Notes: a model not told the origin generated them from the sequence alone. Shown: positions 26,206 to 35,718, counted from the stretch's first letter. The stretch: 64,000 nt of DNA from CAYVBJ01 sp964449075 (GCA_964449075.1 CAYVBJ010000006.1:76709-140708), one strand, 5' to 3'. Numbers and translations are program-made.

Positions 26206-28383
26206 ATGAGCAAGCGTCATGTAAAATCTGAGTGGCTGAGTACTATTTATCTTTCGGTTATTGTTGCCGTTCTGGCAATTCTGGCAAGCTATCTAGCACC
26301 GTTTAAAGATCTGGATCACAAAATCACAGATCAGCAGATGATGCTGAGAGATAATCGCAATCTGTCGGACTCACCCATCGTTATTGTAGAAATCAGCCAG
26401 GAAGCTGATGAAGAGATCCCGTATCAATACCCCTGGCCCCGGTGGATCTACGCAAAACTGATTGAAAATCTGAACAAAGCCGGTGCGAGAGCTATTGCAA
26501 TTGACGTTCTATTCGATCAAAGAGATCAAAATCCGGAGAACGACAGTACGCTGGCAGAGACCCTTCGTAAATTTGATAATGTGATATTAATAGGGGGATT
26601 TCGGAGAACCCGCGATTTTACAAATTCTGGTGTTCTGGTTGATAAGATTAATCGCGTGATGCCGGCACCGGTACTTCAGGAGGCTATGCAGAATCCCGTC
26701 GGTATTGTTGACATGCACCAGGATAGTGACGGATTTATCAGGAGTTACCCCTTCGGATCTGAATTTAACGATGAGCAGCTATACTCGCTTGCCATACAAA
26801 CATACATGACAGCAGAAAACATCAGTCGTAACAGCGTTTATGATGACGGTGAACACTACAGGGTGGGAAATCGCATGATCCCTAAAAATAACGATGGCAT
26901 GATGTATATCAATTATTACGGTGGCAGCAGAACATTTCCCTACGTAGGTTTTGAAAAAATTGTTGATGATGAAGAATTTGAAACGAGAATGGAGATGGAG
27001 GCATTTTCTGTTGATGAATTCAGCGACCCGGATTTTGGTATATTAGGGCAGGGTATTTTGCAGGATAAAATTGTTTTTGTCGGTTCAACAATGCCGGAAC
27101 TGCAGGATTTTCACCTTGTTCCAATCAACGGATTTAATGGCGATCCCGTTATGGCCGGTGTTGAAATTCACGCTCATGCTCTTCAAAATATACTGGACGA
27201 AGACTTCCTTAGAGAGGTTGAAGCCTGGCAGATCTGGGGTTTAACACTCTTTCTCGCTTTTCTGATTGTTTTGATAGTGCAAGGATTTGGAGTATGGCTT
27301 GGATTAACTATTTCTTTATTTACAATGGCGGCTATTATGTTAGGATCTCAGTTTATGTTAAATGAGCTGAATTTGGTTACAAGTACCATTCCTCTCTTGT
27401 TATCGTCATTGGGTGCCTATTTTGCAGGAAACGTAAAAAATTACCTTACGGAACAAAAGCAAAAAGAACGCATCACATCCATGTTCTCTTCCTATGTGTC
27501 TCCCGAACTTGTAAGCCGGTTAATAGAAAGTGATGAAAGACTTGAATTAAAAGGAGAGAGCAGAGAGCTCACTGTTTTGTTCAGCGATATTGCAAATTTT
27601 TCAAAATTGTCTGAGTCGATCCCTGCAGATAAAGTTGTGGTATTTATGAATGAGTACCTTGACAGAATGACAAAAATAATAACTGACGAAAACGGAACTC
27701 TTGACAAGTATATCGGGGATGCGGTGATGGCTTTTTATGGTGCACCTGTAACTTTGAAAACGCATGCAGCCCGGGCCTGCCGTTCAGCACTCTTTATGCA
27801 GAAAGCATCTCTTGAACTGAGTATTTCAACTCTTTTAAAAGAACAAATATCTGCTGATTTCAACCTCCATACCCGGATAGGAATTAACACAGGAGAAATG
27901 GCAGTGGGAAATATGGGCTCCAGTCAGCGTTTTAATTATACAGTTATGGGCGACCAGGTAAACATTGGAGCACGATGTGAAACTGTTTGTAAAGAGTTTG
28001 GCGTGGGTATTATAATTACAAAGAATACAAGACGAGCTGCCGGAGAAGGGGAATTTGTATATCGTCACCTGGGAAAATTGATCATTAAGGGGAGAAAAGA
28101 GCCGGTTGATATTTATCAGCTCGTAAGTTTTGCAGAAGATTTAAATTTACATTTGATCGAAACAGTCGAAAAATTTAATGAGGGGATCCGCTGCTTTTTG
28201 AATCGTGAGTGGAAGGAGGCGGCTGATATATTCAGAGAAACAAAAAAAGTAGAACAGAGCCTGATTAATCCGTACTCTCCATTGATAAATCCCTCTGTTT
28301 TTTACCTGAAAAGATGCCGCCATTTTCAAACATTTCCACCTTCTGAGCAATGGCAGGGAACTGTGGAACAGCAGGTGAAGTGA
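26206..28383 (+). CDS. CHASE2-domain class III adenylate cyclase
   Basis: A 725-residue membrane sensor that should make cyclic AMP. An N-terminal helix (about 12-30) leads into an extracytoplasmic CHASE2 domain (about 35-330), then come two or three helices (about 335-405) and a cytosolic cyclase domain (about 440-620). Catalytic residues are intact: metal ligands Asp461 (VLFSDIANFS) and Asp505 (KYIGDAVMAF), purine-specifying Lys501 and Thr579 (NYTVMGD), and transition-state Asn586 and Arg590 (VNIGAR). The Lys/Thr pair is that of class IIIb adenylate cyclases. The last 100 residues are helical. It is the terminal gene of the operon with FecR and the barrel, so an envelope signal could be read by CHASE2. 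Confidence 0.88.
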   Translation: MSKRHVKSEWLSTIYLSVIVAVLAILASYLAPFKDLDHKITDQQMMLRDNRNLSDSPIVIVEISQEADEEIPYQYPWPRWIYAKLIENLNKAGARAIAIDVLFDQRDQNPENDSTLAETLRKFDNVILIGGFRRTRDFTNSGVLVDKINRVMPAPVLQEAMQNPVGIVDMHQDSDGFIRSYPFGSEFNDEQLYSLAIQTYMTAENISRNSVYDDGEHYRVGNRMIPKNNDGMMYINYYGGSRTFPYVGFEKIVDDEEFETRMEMEAFSVDEFSDPDFGILGQGILQDKIVFVGSTMPELQDFHLVPINGFNGDPVMAGVEIHAHALQNILDEDFLREVEAWQIWGLTLFLAFLIVLIVQGFGVWLGLTISLFTMAAIMLGSQFMLNELNLVTSTIPLLLSSLGAYFAGNVKNYLTEQKQKERITSMFSSYVSPELVSRLIESDERLELKGESRELTVLFSDIANFSKLSESIPADKVVVFMNEYLDRMTKIITDENGTLDKYIGDAVMAFYGAPVTLKTHAARACRSALFMQKASLELSISTLLKEQISADFNLHTRIGINTGEMAVGNMGSSQRFNYTVMGDQVNIGARCETVCKEFGVGIIITKNTRRAAGEGEFVYRHLGKLIIKGRKEPVDIYQLVSFAEDLNLHLIETVEKFNEGIRCFLNREWKEAADIFRETKKVEQSLINPYSPLINPSVFYLKRCRHFQTFPPSEQWQGTVEQQVK

Positions 28384-28560
28384 AAAGGCAGAGGGCAAAA
28401 GCATTCACTAAACATTTCAGTCTTAAAACTCCTGGCGTAACGTGAAAAACAAAGGCGTGATTTTGTAGTTGCTTCAAGCTGAGACCCGACTGCTGACAGC
28501 TAACTCCCTGTCTTCTTTCACATTTTCACTTCCCGCTGTCGTCAAAATTACCCGGGGAAT

Positions 28561-28624
28561 AACCGCAACGGGCGCGGAGAAGCGCAAAGTCTGACTTGGC
28601 ACGTCCCTGCATTTCCAGCGGTTA
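28561..28624. repeat. Dispersed AACCGC-type repeat with inverted ends
   Basis: AACCGC at 28561 and GCGGTT at 28618-28623 bound a 64-base element containing GGGCGCGGAGAAGCGC. Related elements occur in other gaps of this window. The rest of the gap from 28384 has no visible gene until the SRP RNA. Confidence 0.55.
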
Positions 28625-28750
28625 AATCTGCCGGATCTGCGCTAAATATAGAATTTTCTTTTCTGCAGCTGAACCCGTTTTAACCTTTGCGTTTTGCCTT
28701 TTTACTTCAAATACCCGCAATTTCAGTTTTATCTTTACCAGCGTAAACCT

Positions 28751-28758
28751 TATCTTTC
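28751..28758 (+). promoter_or_regulatory. Likely -7 element of the SRP RNA promoter
   Basis: TATCTTTC matches the Bacteroidota TAnnTTTG -7 consensus at all but the last fixed position and ends 5 bases before the predicted RNA 5' end. No clear TTTG -33 element is present. Confidence 0.35.
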
Positions 28759-28763
28759 AAATT

Positions 28764-28868
28764 CAGGGGGTAAGTCCCATACAGCCAGCTCCCTTTGAAT
28801 TCCGTCAGGGCCGGAAGGCAGCAGCGGTAGAAGGTCGTAGCGGCGTGATATGGGTAGCTTGCCCCCTG
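28764..28868 (+). ncRNA. ffs: Signal recognition particle RNA (4.5S, small type)
   Basis: A 105-base RNA with the SRP core GTCAGGGCCGGAAGGCAGCA in the apical loop region. The ends pair (CAGGGGG at 28764-28770 with CCCCCTG at 28862-28868) and an inner stem follows (CCCATA near 28776 with TATGGG near 28850). A T8 run at 28869-28876 directly after the closing stem makes a terminator. It binds Ffh for co-translational membrane targeting. Confidence 0.95.
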
Positions 28869-28932
28869 TTTTTTTTAAAACCCTCCATCTTTACTGTTTC
28901 ATAAAACACTCTCCTTCTATACATCAACAGTT

Positions 28933-29895
28933 CTAATCACCATTAAACTGCTTTTCAATATGTGATGCAATGTGCTCAGCATGCACCCTCGAGTTTTCGA
29001 TAAAAAGTGAGCTGGTATCCATTCCGCCACAAACCACGCCAGCTACATAAACCCCTTTTCGGTTCGTTTCCAATGTTTCTTCATCGTAAACTGGCATTCT
29101 GAACTTATCATCTGTCAGTTCAATTCCAAGCTGGTTCATCAGCCCATATTGTGGCTCATATCCCGTCATGGCAAGTACAAAATCATTTTTCAAAGTTATT
29201 GTTTCATCAGGTGTGCGAATATCAACTTCCTTTTCCCGGATCTCAATCACCCGGGAATTGTAAAAAGCATTGATTGATCCCTCTTTAATCCGGTTTTCAA
29301 TGTCAGGCTTAACCCAATATTTAACTGTATATTTCAGGTCATCCCCGCGAAGCAGTATCGAAACATTGGCATTCCTTCGCCAGGTTTCAAGGGCGGCATC
29401 AACAGCTGAATTGCCGCCGCCTACCACCAACACATTTTGCCAGGCATACGGATGCGGGTCATCGTAATAGTGACGCACTTTCGGGAGCGACTCACCGGGT
29501 ACATCCATCATTTTAGCTTTTCCGTAAAAACCTGTAGCAAGAACTACTTTTGAGGCATTGTAACTTTTTTTATCAGTCTTTACAGTAAAATTGTTATCAC
29601 TGCCGTCGATGGATCGAACCTTTTCATACAGATGAATATTCAGCTCATAGTGCTCTGCAGCACGCCTGTAGTACTCAAGGGCTTCCTGCCTGGTTGGTTT
29701 TGGACCATGTGAAATAAATGGAATATTTCCAATTTCAAGTTTTTCAGAAGTTGAAAAAAAAGTCATATTCACCGGGTAGTGATAAATTGAATTTACAAGG
29801 CAACCTCTTTCAATGATCAGAGACGGAATGCTTTTCTTTTTTAACTGAATTGCTGTGGCAAGACCGATAGGCCCTGCTCCAATGATGATAACCAT
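28933..29895 (-). CDS. YpdA-family putative bacillithiol disulfide reductase
   Basis: A 320-residue FAD/NAD(P)H-dependent oxidoreductase. An N-terminal GAGPIGLATAIQLKK binds FAD, VGGGNSAVDAALE (about 160-172) binds NADPH, and a C-terminal GVYVAGVVCGGMD completes the flavin site. The segment YHYPVNMTFFSTSEKLEIG matches the YpdA family rather than thioredoxin reductase, and there is no CxxC redox pair. YpdA reduces bacillithiol disulfide in Firmicutes, and some Bacteroidota also make bacillithiol, so a thiol redox role is likely. Monocistronic. Confidence 0.85.
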   Translation of the reverse strand: MVIIIGAGPIGLATAIQLKKKSIPSLIIERGCLVNSIYHYPVNMTFFSTSEKLEIGNIPFISHGPKPTRQEALEYYRRAAEHYELNIHLYEKVRSIDGSDNNFTVKTDKKSYNASKVVLATGFYGKAKMMDVPGESLPKVRHYYDDPHPYAWQNVLVVGGGNSAVDAALETWRRNANVSILLRGDDLKYTVKYWVKPDIENRIKEGSINAFYNSRVIEIREKEVDIRTPDETITLKNDFVLAMTGYEPQYGLMNQLGIELTDDKFRMPVYDEETLETNRKGVYVAGVVCGGMDTSSLFIENSRVHAEHIASHIEKQFNGD

Positions 29896-30247
29896 TGCTT
29901 TTTGAATTAAACTTATATTTGTGATTTAGAATCCAAAGATAAGCAATTGGTTGAACGAGTTGTAATATAAGCTGAGAATAGAAACCAAACTTCATGTGAC
30001 TAAAGCCACTTTTTCGCTTAGCACCCATTCCGGGGCCGTCTAAAAAGAAGTATTCGATTGTTTTTGAGCTTTCGTGTCAATAATCTGAAGGTTTTTGCCA
30101 CGAAGGCGCGAGGCTGCGAAGCAACGAAGAATTTTCACTACATTTGTCTAAGCTTTTTATCTAACTAAATAAGTGAAGTTAAGATGAGGCTAATTCTGCT
30201 CTTAGGACGGCCCCGGTAATGGATGAAAGATTCTGAATACCAAATGG
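29896..30247. repeat. Gap with degenerate CCACGAAG repeat
   Basis: No gene is visible. A CCACGAAGGCGCGAGG block with a short repeat-like tail lies at about 30098-30135 and resembles the one near 19660. The rest is AT-rich. Confidence 0.4.
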
Positions 30248-30329
30248 ATCCATTGCCGTCAGTTTCAATCCATTGCCGTCAGTTTTAACTGACGGTATAA
30301 TGACTTCGCCTTCAAAAGGGCTTTAGCCC
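30248..30329. repeat. REP-like element: direct repeat, palindrome and GGGCTTTAGCCC hairpin
   Basis: Two direct copies of ATCCATTGCCGTCAGTTT (30248-30265 and 30268-30285) run into a palindrome with a 9-bp stem (30276-30295, CCGTCAGTT/AACTGACGG). A second palindrome, GGGCTTTAGCCC-like, follows at 30318-30329. Such composite elements resemble REP sequences mobilised by RAYT (TnpA-REP) transposases. No transposase is in the window. Confidence 0.7.
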
Positions 30330-30366
30330 CACCGTGATTCTATAAAGGCGATAGTAATTAACTGAA

Positions 30367-31332
30367 TTACTTACCAAATTGGTTGAAAAACATAACTATG
30401 TTTTTTTCAAGCCAGTTTTTTGATTTGCACCAAAATCCGACATGCCCGCCTCTGTCAACAATGCAGGAGGTAATATTGGGATTTTGAAGCAAACTGCCGG
30501 TGGGTGTAAGATGAAATGGACAGAGAGGGTCTGTTTTACTGTGTATGACCAGCAGGGGAGATTTGATCTGATCCATAAAAAAAGAACTTGAACAGGTTTT
30601 GTAGTAGTGATCAGCGTTTTTAAATCCATGCAGGGGAGCTGTTACCTGGTCATCAAATTTATAAAGAGTGTTCCCCGTAAATTCCGGAATGTCCGGATAT
30701 ATCTTTCTTTTCTCCTCAATTTTTCTTTTCAGGCTGCTTAGAAAGTAGTAGTTATAAATTTGATTGAAGCCATAATTTAAATTAAGCGACCCTTTTTTCA
30801 GATCAAAGGGAGTTGAAATCCCGGCTGCAGCTTCCAGCGGATGAGCCGTTTGATGCCTGCGCAGGAAATTAAGCAGGGCACTTGCACCCAGCGAAAACCC
30901 GGCTGCAAACTGGCGGTGATTGGGAAAGTTTCGAGAGATCCATTTAAATACAGTTGCAAGATCCTCCGTTTCTCCGGAATGATAAAAACGGGGTTTTCGA
31001 TTCATGTCACCACTACAGCTTCTGAAATTTACCGCAACAAATGTATAACCGTTACGATATAGTTCGTTTGCAAGATTAGTTACATAGTATCGCCGTGATG
31101 ATCCTTCAAGGCCATGAAATAAAATGGCAACCCTGTGGGAATCCTGGTTCTCTTTCACATCTAAATCCAAAAAATCTTCATCCGGCGTATTTATACGTAT
31201 ACGTTCAGCATCAAAATTTGTAACGGATTTAAAAAGTGAACTTAAAATTGTTTGTGTATGGCCACCACGACACCAAAATGGCGGATGAAATCCATCACAC
31301 TGCCGGGTGTTGAATGCCTCTGAATCCCTCAA
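30367..31332 (-). CDS. YheT-family alpha/beta hydrolase
   Basis: A 321-residue cytosolic hydrolase. The family start FHPPFWCRGGHTQTI is present. The oxyanion segment is LFHGLEGSS, the nucleophile Ser lies in GFSLGAS, the acid in HSKTDPLCP and the catalytic His in GGHVGFW. YheT-type proteins are predicted esterases of unclear substrate. The start is a TTG at 31332, since no ATG is available upstream of the conserved region. Monocistronic. Confidence 0.85.
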   Translation of the reverse strand: MRDSEAFNTRQCDGFHPPFWCRGGHTQTILSSLFKSVTNFDAERIRINTPDEDFLDLDVKENQDSHRVAILFHGLEGSSRRYYVTNLANELYRNGYTFVAVNFRSCSGDMNRKPRFYHSGETEDLATVFKWISRNFPNHRQFAAGFSLGASALLNFLRRHQTAHPLEAAAGISTPFDLKKGSLNLNYGFNQIYNYYFLSSLKRKIEEKRKIYPDIPEFTGNTLYKFDDQVTAPLHGFKNADHYYKTCSSSFFMDQIKSPLLVIHSKTDPLCPFHLTPTGSLLQNPNITSCIVDRGGHVGFWCKSKNWLEKNIVMFFNQFGK

Positions 31333-31556
31333 ATTTATTTTTTTTAATCATTAAATTCACTGAATATTAGCGATTAATTACAGGAACTGAAAGAATTTCA
31401 GGTAATGATTTGGCCGGAGTCCAGAAAGTAAAACAGACTAAACAGATAACACCTTAAAAAGCCTTTTTTGACATAGCTGCAAAATTCAAAATCCGTTTGC
31501 GATATTCTACCTATTTCTCCTTACTTTTTAGCGCATTATTCAAATAATCTATTTTT

Positions 31557-33146
31557 ATGAAATCAGATCTTATAAATCCGGTGGTCAGGAGAATCGCATC
31601 TATTGATCTCGGAACCAACTCGTTTCATGCCGTTATTGTAGATATTCATGCCGATGGGAGTTTCTACACGATAGATAAATTAAAAGAAATGGTATTGCTG
31701 GCTGAAAAAGGGGTAGGTGAACGACTTTCTGAGGGAGCCATGAAAAGAGGTTTGGAAGCACTGCAAAAAATTAAAACACTTTGTGATCATCAAAATACTG
31801 AACTGATTCTGGCATTTGCAACCAGCGCCATTCGGGAAGCTGAAAACGGCGGAGAATTTATTCAGCGGGCTATTGATGAAGTTGGGCTGAAAATAAATGC
31901 AATTCCTGGCAGGGTAGAAGCTGAGCTTATTGGTCTTGCCGTTCAGCATGGTGTAAACCTGCCGGTAGATAAGCCTGCCCTTATGATGGATATAGGAGGG
32001 GGAAGTGTTGAATTTATTATAGCAGACAGAGAAAAATTCTATTTCCTGGCCAGTAAAAAATTGGGCGTTGCCAGGATGGCTGCAAAGTTTGTGGACCATG
32101 ACCCTGTTACTGTAAATGAAATAGAGACACTGAAACAACACTTTAAAGAGAAACTTGAAGATGTTGCTCAGGCATTTGCCGGAAACCGGACAAAGACACT
32201 GATCGGTTCTTCGGGAACTATGGAGAATATTGCGGCCATGATTGCTTATAAAAACGATAAAATCCCCAGCCTCACTTTAAACGAGCTTGAGTTTTCGGCA
32301 AAGCAATTTTTCAAATTTTATGACAAAGTTGTACGGATGAGCCGTGATGAGAGAGCCAAATTAAAAGGAGTGGATGAAAAACGCATCGATCTACTGATTC
32401 CTGGCCTTGTACTTATCAATTATATGTTAAAAACTTTTGGAATAAAAAAAGTCATTATTTCATCCCAGGCTCTTCGTGAAGGTATCATTATCAGGCATAT
32501 TCAAAGAGAACTGCCTGAACTGAAAAAACAGATTTCAGATCCGGATCCGCGGCGGCGAAGTGTATTTGAGCTTCTTCACAAATGCCACTGGCATGAAACA
32601 CACTCCAGGCATGTTACCTGGATGGCACTCAAAATTTTTGATGCACTTCAGGATGATCTTGGTCTGAGCGGTCAGGATCGTGAGCTTCTCGAATTTGCCT
32701 CATATCTTCACGATATCGGGTATCACATATCCCATAGAAAACATCACAAGCATGCGCTCTACCTTATAAGAAATGCCGATTTGAAAGGGTTTAAAGAGGA
32801 GGAGATAGAAATTATGGCCAATGTTGCAAGGTATCACAGACGATCAACACCTAAATCCAGGCACAAGTATTACGACAGGCTATCCAATGATTTAAAAAAA
32901 CGGGTTATGGCTCTATCTGCAATTCTAAGAGTAGCCGACGGCTTAGACAGAAGCCACTATCAGAATGTCAGGAAACTGGCTATTGAAAAGGATGATGAAC
33001 GGATTACATTTAAAATCAGCACAGAGTCTGATCCAGATCTTGAAATCTGGGGTGCCATGCGGAAAAATAATCTTTTCGAAGAGATTACCGGCAAAACTCT
33101 GGAAATTGAACCGGTAGAAACCGGACAGGTGATAACAGTCGGCTAA
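31557..33146 (+). CDS. Ppx/GppA exopolyphosphatase-type phosphatase with HD-like domain
   Basis: A 529-residue enzyme of the ASKHA fold, expected to degrade polyphosphate or pppGpp. Phosphate-binding loops are clear: IASIDLGTNSFHAVIVDI near residue 12 and MDIGGGSVEFII near 145. The C-terminal third carries an HD-type helical domain (ASYLHDIGYHISHRKHHKHAL near 385-405). This matches the long Ppx/GppA form. Choosing between Ppx and GppA is not possible by eye. Monocistronic, divergent from the YheT gene. Confidence 0.88.
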   Translation: MKSDLINPVVRRIASIDLGTNSFHAVIVDIHADGSFYTIDKLKEMVLLAEKGVGERLSEGAMKRGLEALQKIKTLCDHQNTELILAFATSAIREAENGGEFIQRAIDEVGLKINAIPGRVEAELIGLAVQHGVNLPVDKPALMMDIGGGSVEFIIADREKFYFLASKKLGVARMAAKFVDHDPVTVNEIETLKQHFKEKLEDVAQAFAGNRTKTLIGSSGTMENIAAMIAYKNDKIPSLTLNELEFSAKQFFKFYDKVVRMSRDERAKLKGVDEKRIDLLIPGLVLINYMLKTFGIKKVIISSQALREGIIIRHIQRELPELKKQISDPDPRRRSVFELLHKCHWHETHSRHVTWMALKIFDALQDDLGLSGQDRELLEFASYLHDIGYHISHRKHHKHALYLIRNADLKGFKEEEIEIMANVARYHRRSTPKSRHKYYDRLSNDLKKRVMALSAILRVADGLDRSHYQNVRKLAIEKDDERITFKISTESDPDLEIWGAMRKNNLFEEITGKTLEIEPVETGQVITVG

Positions 33147-33176
33147 ACCTTACAATACAGATGAAACAGTATGACA

Positions 33177-33578
33177 CTACTCTTTCATTTTTTGGATATA
33201 GTGATAGCGGGCTTTTATACCGGCCTTGTTGCCATAAAAAGTCCCTAAGGCAACAGCAAAGGCAAGAACGGCAACGGTAATCAATCTTGCACCTTCAATT
33301 GTATCACTAAAAAACCATATCCACGTAAAAGGAGGTAAGAAAATAACGGCAGAGAGAACATAGTGAAGGTTTGTTGGTTCCGGAACTTTTGATATATACC
33401 TTTTTACAGATGCATAAGTTAGATTGAGGTATAAAAAACCGAGGGCAAGCAAAGCAACAAGGCCTGCCCATCCCGGATCTGTTATAAATGAAAGAAATGG
33501 ATTTGATATTAATATGATTGCCAGGGATAACATAAGGACCCATGTTATGTAAGCAAAAAAACGGGCACCGTCTTGCAT
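33177..33578 (-). CDS. Small integral membrane protein, function unknown
   Basis: A 133-residue protein with four hydrophobic helices (about 7-28, 37-57, 70-90, 97-115) and a basic C-terminal tail (KAGIKARYHYIQKMKE). I recognise no family. It is convergent with the Ppx/GppA gene. It follows the methylmalonyl-CoA epimerase gene on the same strand by 77 bases, so they could be co-transcribed, but no functional link is evident. Confidence 0.6.
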   Translation of the reverse strand: MQDGARFFAYITWVLMLSLAIILISNPFLSFITDPGWAGLVALLALGFLYLNLTYASVKRYISKVPEPTNLHYVLSAVIFLPPFTWIWFFSDTIEGARLITVAVLAFAVALGTFYGNKAGIKARYHYIQKMKE

Positions 33579-33655
33579 AGGATTTAAAACTTTATATCAA
33601 TTTAAGCTAAAAGAGTAAAATGTATTAGCGGGTAAAATTAGCCCGGCAAGATGTA

Positions 33656-34054
33656 TCAGCGTATTGATTGACAGAGTTCAACCAGAACCCCTGTGTTGTC
33701 TTTCGGATGGACAAAAGCTACCAGTTTATTATCAGCTCCTTTTTTGGGTTTTTCATTCAAAAGAGTAAATCCTTCATCTTTCAAACGGGTCATTTCGGCC
33801 TCAATGTCGTCAACCTCAAATGCCATGTGATGAAGACCTTCGCCTCTTTTTGAAATATATTTTTTAATAACCGAATCATTCCCTGAAGCCCCTAAAAGTT
33901 CAATTTTTGTTTCACCGGTTTTAAAGAAAGCTGTAATTACTTTCTCGCTTTCAACAACCTCACGTTTATAACAGTCTGTCTGTAATACAGATTCCCAGGT
34001 TTCAACAGCTTTTTCGAGATCTTTTACAGCGATACCTATGTGATCTATATGCAT
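33656..34054 (-). CDS. mce: Methylmalonyl-CoA epimerase
   Basis: A 132-residue VOC-fold enzyme that interconverts the (R) and (S) forms of methylmalonyl-CoA in propionate metabolism. The three metal ligands are visible: His in MHIDHIGIAV (residue 5), His in GEGLHHMAFEVDD, and Glu in VLVELCQ near the C-terminus. Length and domain match the family closely. The mutase and carboxylase genes of the pathway are not in this window. Confidence 0.88.
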   Translation of the reverse strand: MHIDHIGIAVKDLEKAVETWESVLQTDCYKREVVESEKVITAFFKTGETKIELLGASGNDSVIKKYISKRGEGLHHMAFEVDDIEAEMTRLKDEGFTLLNEKPKKGADNKLVAFVHPKDNTGVLVELCQSIR

Positions 34055-34379
34055 TTTATATTCAAATTTGATTGGACATTGATCGTTTGTGTACTACAAC
34101 CCGGTTAATGCAAATGTAAGAAGCAGGCTGGTACTTTTTTACTTTGCCTAAGACAAGGTAAAAAAATATTAAATAAATTTGTCAGGCTGAACGAAATATG
34201 CTTCATCGACGTATAACACTTCAGGCTCTTTTATTTTCGCATTTGTAAAAAAATCACAAATGCTTGTAAAAATGTCATATAACATATTAAAAAGAAGTAA
34301 TTACATAAATGAAAAGACGTAATGATTCGTATTATTTATAGAGTACAATTCGGAATAAAAAAATCAAAAAACTGACATC
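34055..34379. promoter_or_regulatory. Intergenic region with two hairpins upstream of the RND operon
   Basis: Two inverted repeats stand out. One has an A/T-tailed stem on both sides (TTTTTTACTTTG at 34135-34146 with CAAGGTAAAAAA at 34154-34165, one G-T pair) and looks like a bidirectional terminator. The other is GCATTTGT (34239-34246) with ACAAATGC (34256-34263), a perfect 8-bp dyad spaced 9 bases, which could be an operator. No regulator gene lies nearby. Confidence 0.45.
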
Positions 34380-35711
34380 TTGAAAAATACAATACACAGA
34401 AAAATAAATTTATCCGTCATAGCAGCCGCTATTACTCTTTTTGTAATAGGGGCATGCAGTTCCGATTCATCCAATACTGAAAATGGTACAAGAGATTTCA
34501 GTCAATTCAGGGGCGGGCAGGCAACCAGCGTTGAAGCTGTACCGGTTCAGACATCAAACATTTCCGATCAAATTCGGTCTTTTGGGACAATTCGTGCCCA
34601 GGATGTCGTAAATGTGAATCCGCAGGTAAGTAATCAAATAGTAAAAATACATGCTGATTTGGGTGATTCTGTTCAGCAGGGAGATATCTTAGCCAAAATT
34701 TATGACGTCCCATTCAGGGATGAACTGGAACAGGTCAGGGCCCAGCTGCAACAAGCAAGAATTAATTTTGAGCGCGACAGCACCCAATTTGATCGCCAAA
34801 AAACACTATTTGAGAATGAGGTTATCAGTCAGCTTGAATATGAAGAAGCAAAAGCCACATTTCAGAACAGCCGGTCACAGGTAGAAGCTGCCAGGGCGGC
34901 GTTAACCCAAAGCAGGGAGAACCTGGCTAACACGGAGATCCGGTCACCTGTAAACGGAGTTGTATTAAACCGGTTTGTTGCAGAAGGTGATATAGCTACA
35001 ACAGGAACTACTGCATTTGAAATAGCCAATCTTGTCGGTTACGAAACAAGACTTTACCTGCCCATGCAGGATTGGGAAGAGGTACGGGTTGGTCTGCCTG
35101 TTGAATTGAGATTATCGAATCATGAAGGTGTGGTTGGCCGGGGAAATGTCTCACGTATCAGTCCGCAGCTAAATCCTGAAACAGGGCTTGGTGAAGTTGT
35201 GGTGAGCCTGACAGACGTGACATCTTCAGTAAGGCAGGGTGTACTGACCGAATCCAGAATTACTCTTGTAACCAACGAGAATACTGTGGTGATACCAAGA
35301 TCTGCTCTGGTGGAGAAAGTGGATACCTACATTGAACCCGAAACAAATACGGTGGAAATACGCAGAACCTATTCGGTTTTTGTATCGAAAGGGGACTCAG
35401 TTGCTGAACGCCGTGATCTTACTCTCGGACTTGAACAGGGCGACAGAGTTGAGGTGCTCTCGGGTATCAACCCGGATGAGAAACTGATTATTACAGGCCA
35501 CAGAAGCCTGAACGACGGTTCAAGGATTCGGGTAGCCGGACAGACAAATCTGCGTCCCGGAGAGCGAGAAATTTTAACAGAAGGTTCATCAGGAACGGAA
35601 AGTGAGGAAACCGAACGAACAGAAAGTATACGCGGGCAACAAGAACAAATCAGCGGAGATTCAGCAGCCCGCGGAAATCGTTCTCAAAGGCAAAATCAAT
35701 CAGAAAATTAA
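34380..35711 (+). CDS. RND efflux periplasmic adaptor (HlyD/MFP) lipoprotein
   Basis: A 443-residue membrane fusion protein joining the RND pumps to an outer-membrane channel. The start is TTG at 34380. A lipobox (VIGACSS) makes it an inner-membrane-anchored lipoprotein. A split lipoyl (biotinyl-like) domain (VSNQIVKIHADLGDSVQQGDILAKI, in two parts, and TEIRSPVNGVVLNRFVAEGD) flanks an alpha-hairpin (about 115-190), followed by a beta-barrel domain and a membrane-proximal domain. The C-terminal 50 residues are Glu/Ser/Gln-rich and low-complexity. It is 7 bases before the first permease. Confidence 0.9.
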   Translation: MKNTIHRKINLSVIAAAITLFVIGACSSDSSNTENGTRDFSQFRGGQATSVEAVPVQTSNISDQIRSFGTIRAQDVVNVNPQVSNQIVKIHADLGDSVQQGDILAKIYDVPFRDELEQVRAQLQQARINFERDSTQFDRQKTLFENEVISQLEYEEAKATFQNSRSQVEAARAALTQSRENLANTEIRSPVNGVVLNRFVAEGDIATTGTTAFEIANLVGYETRLYLPMQDWEEVRVGLPVELRLSNHEGVVGRGNVSRISPQLNPETGLGEVVVSLTDVTSSVRQGVLTESRITLVTNENTVVIPRSALVEKVDTYIEPETNTVEIRRTYSVFVSKGDSVAERRDLTLGLEQGDRVEVLSGINPDEKLIITGHRSLNDGSRIRVAGQTNLRPGEREILTEGSSGTESEETERTESIRGQQEQISGDSAARGNRSQRQNQSEN

Positions 35712-35718
35712 TAACTGA

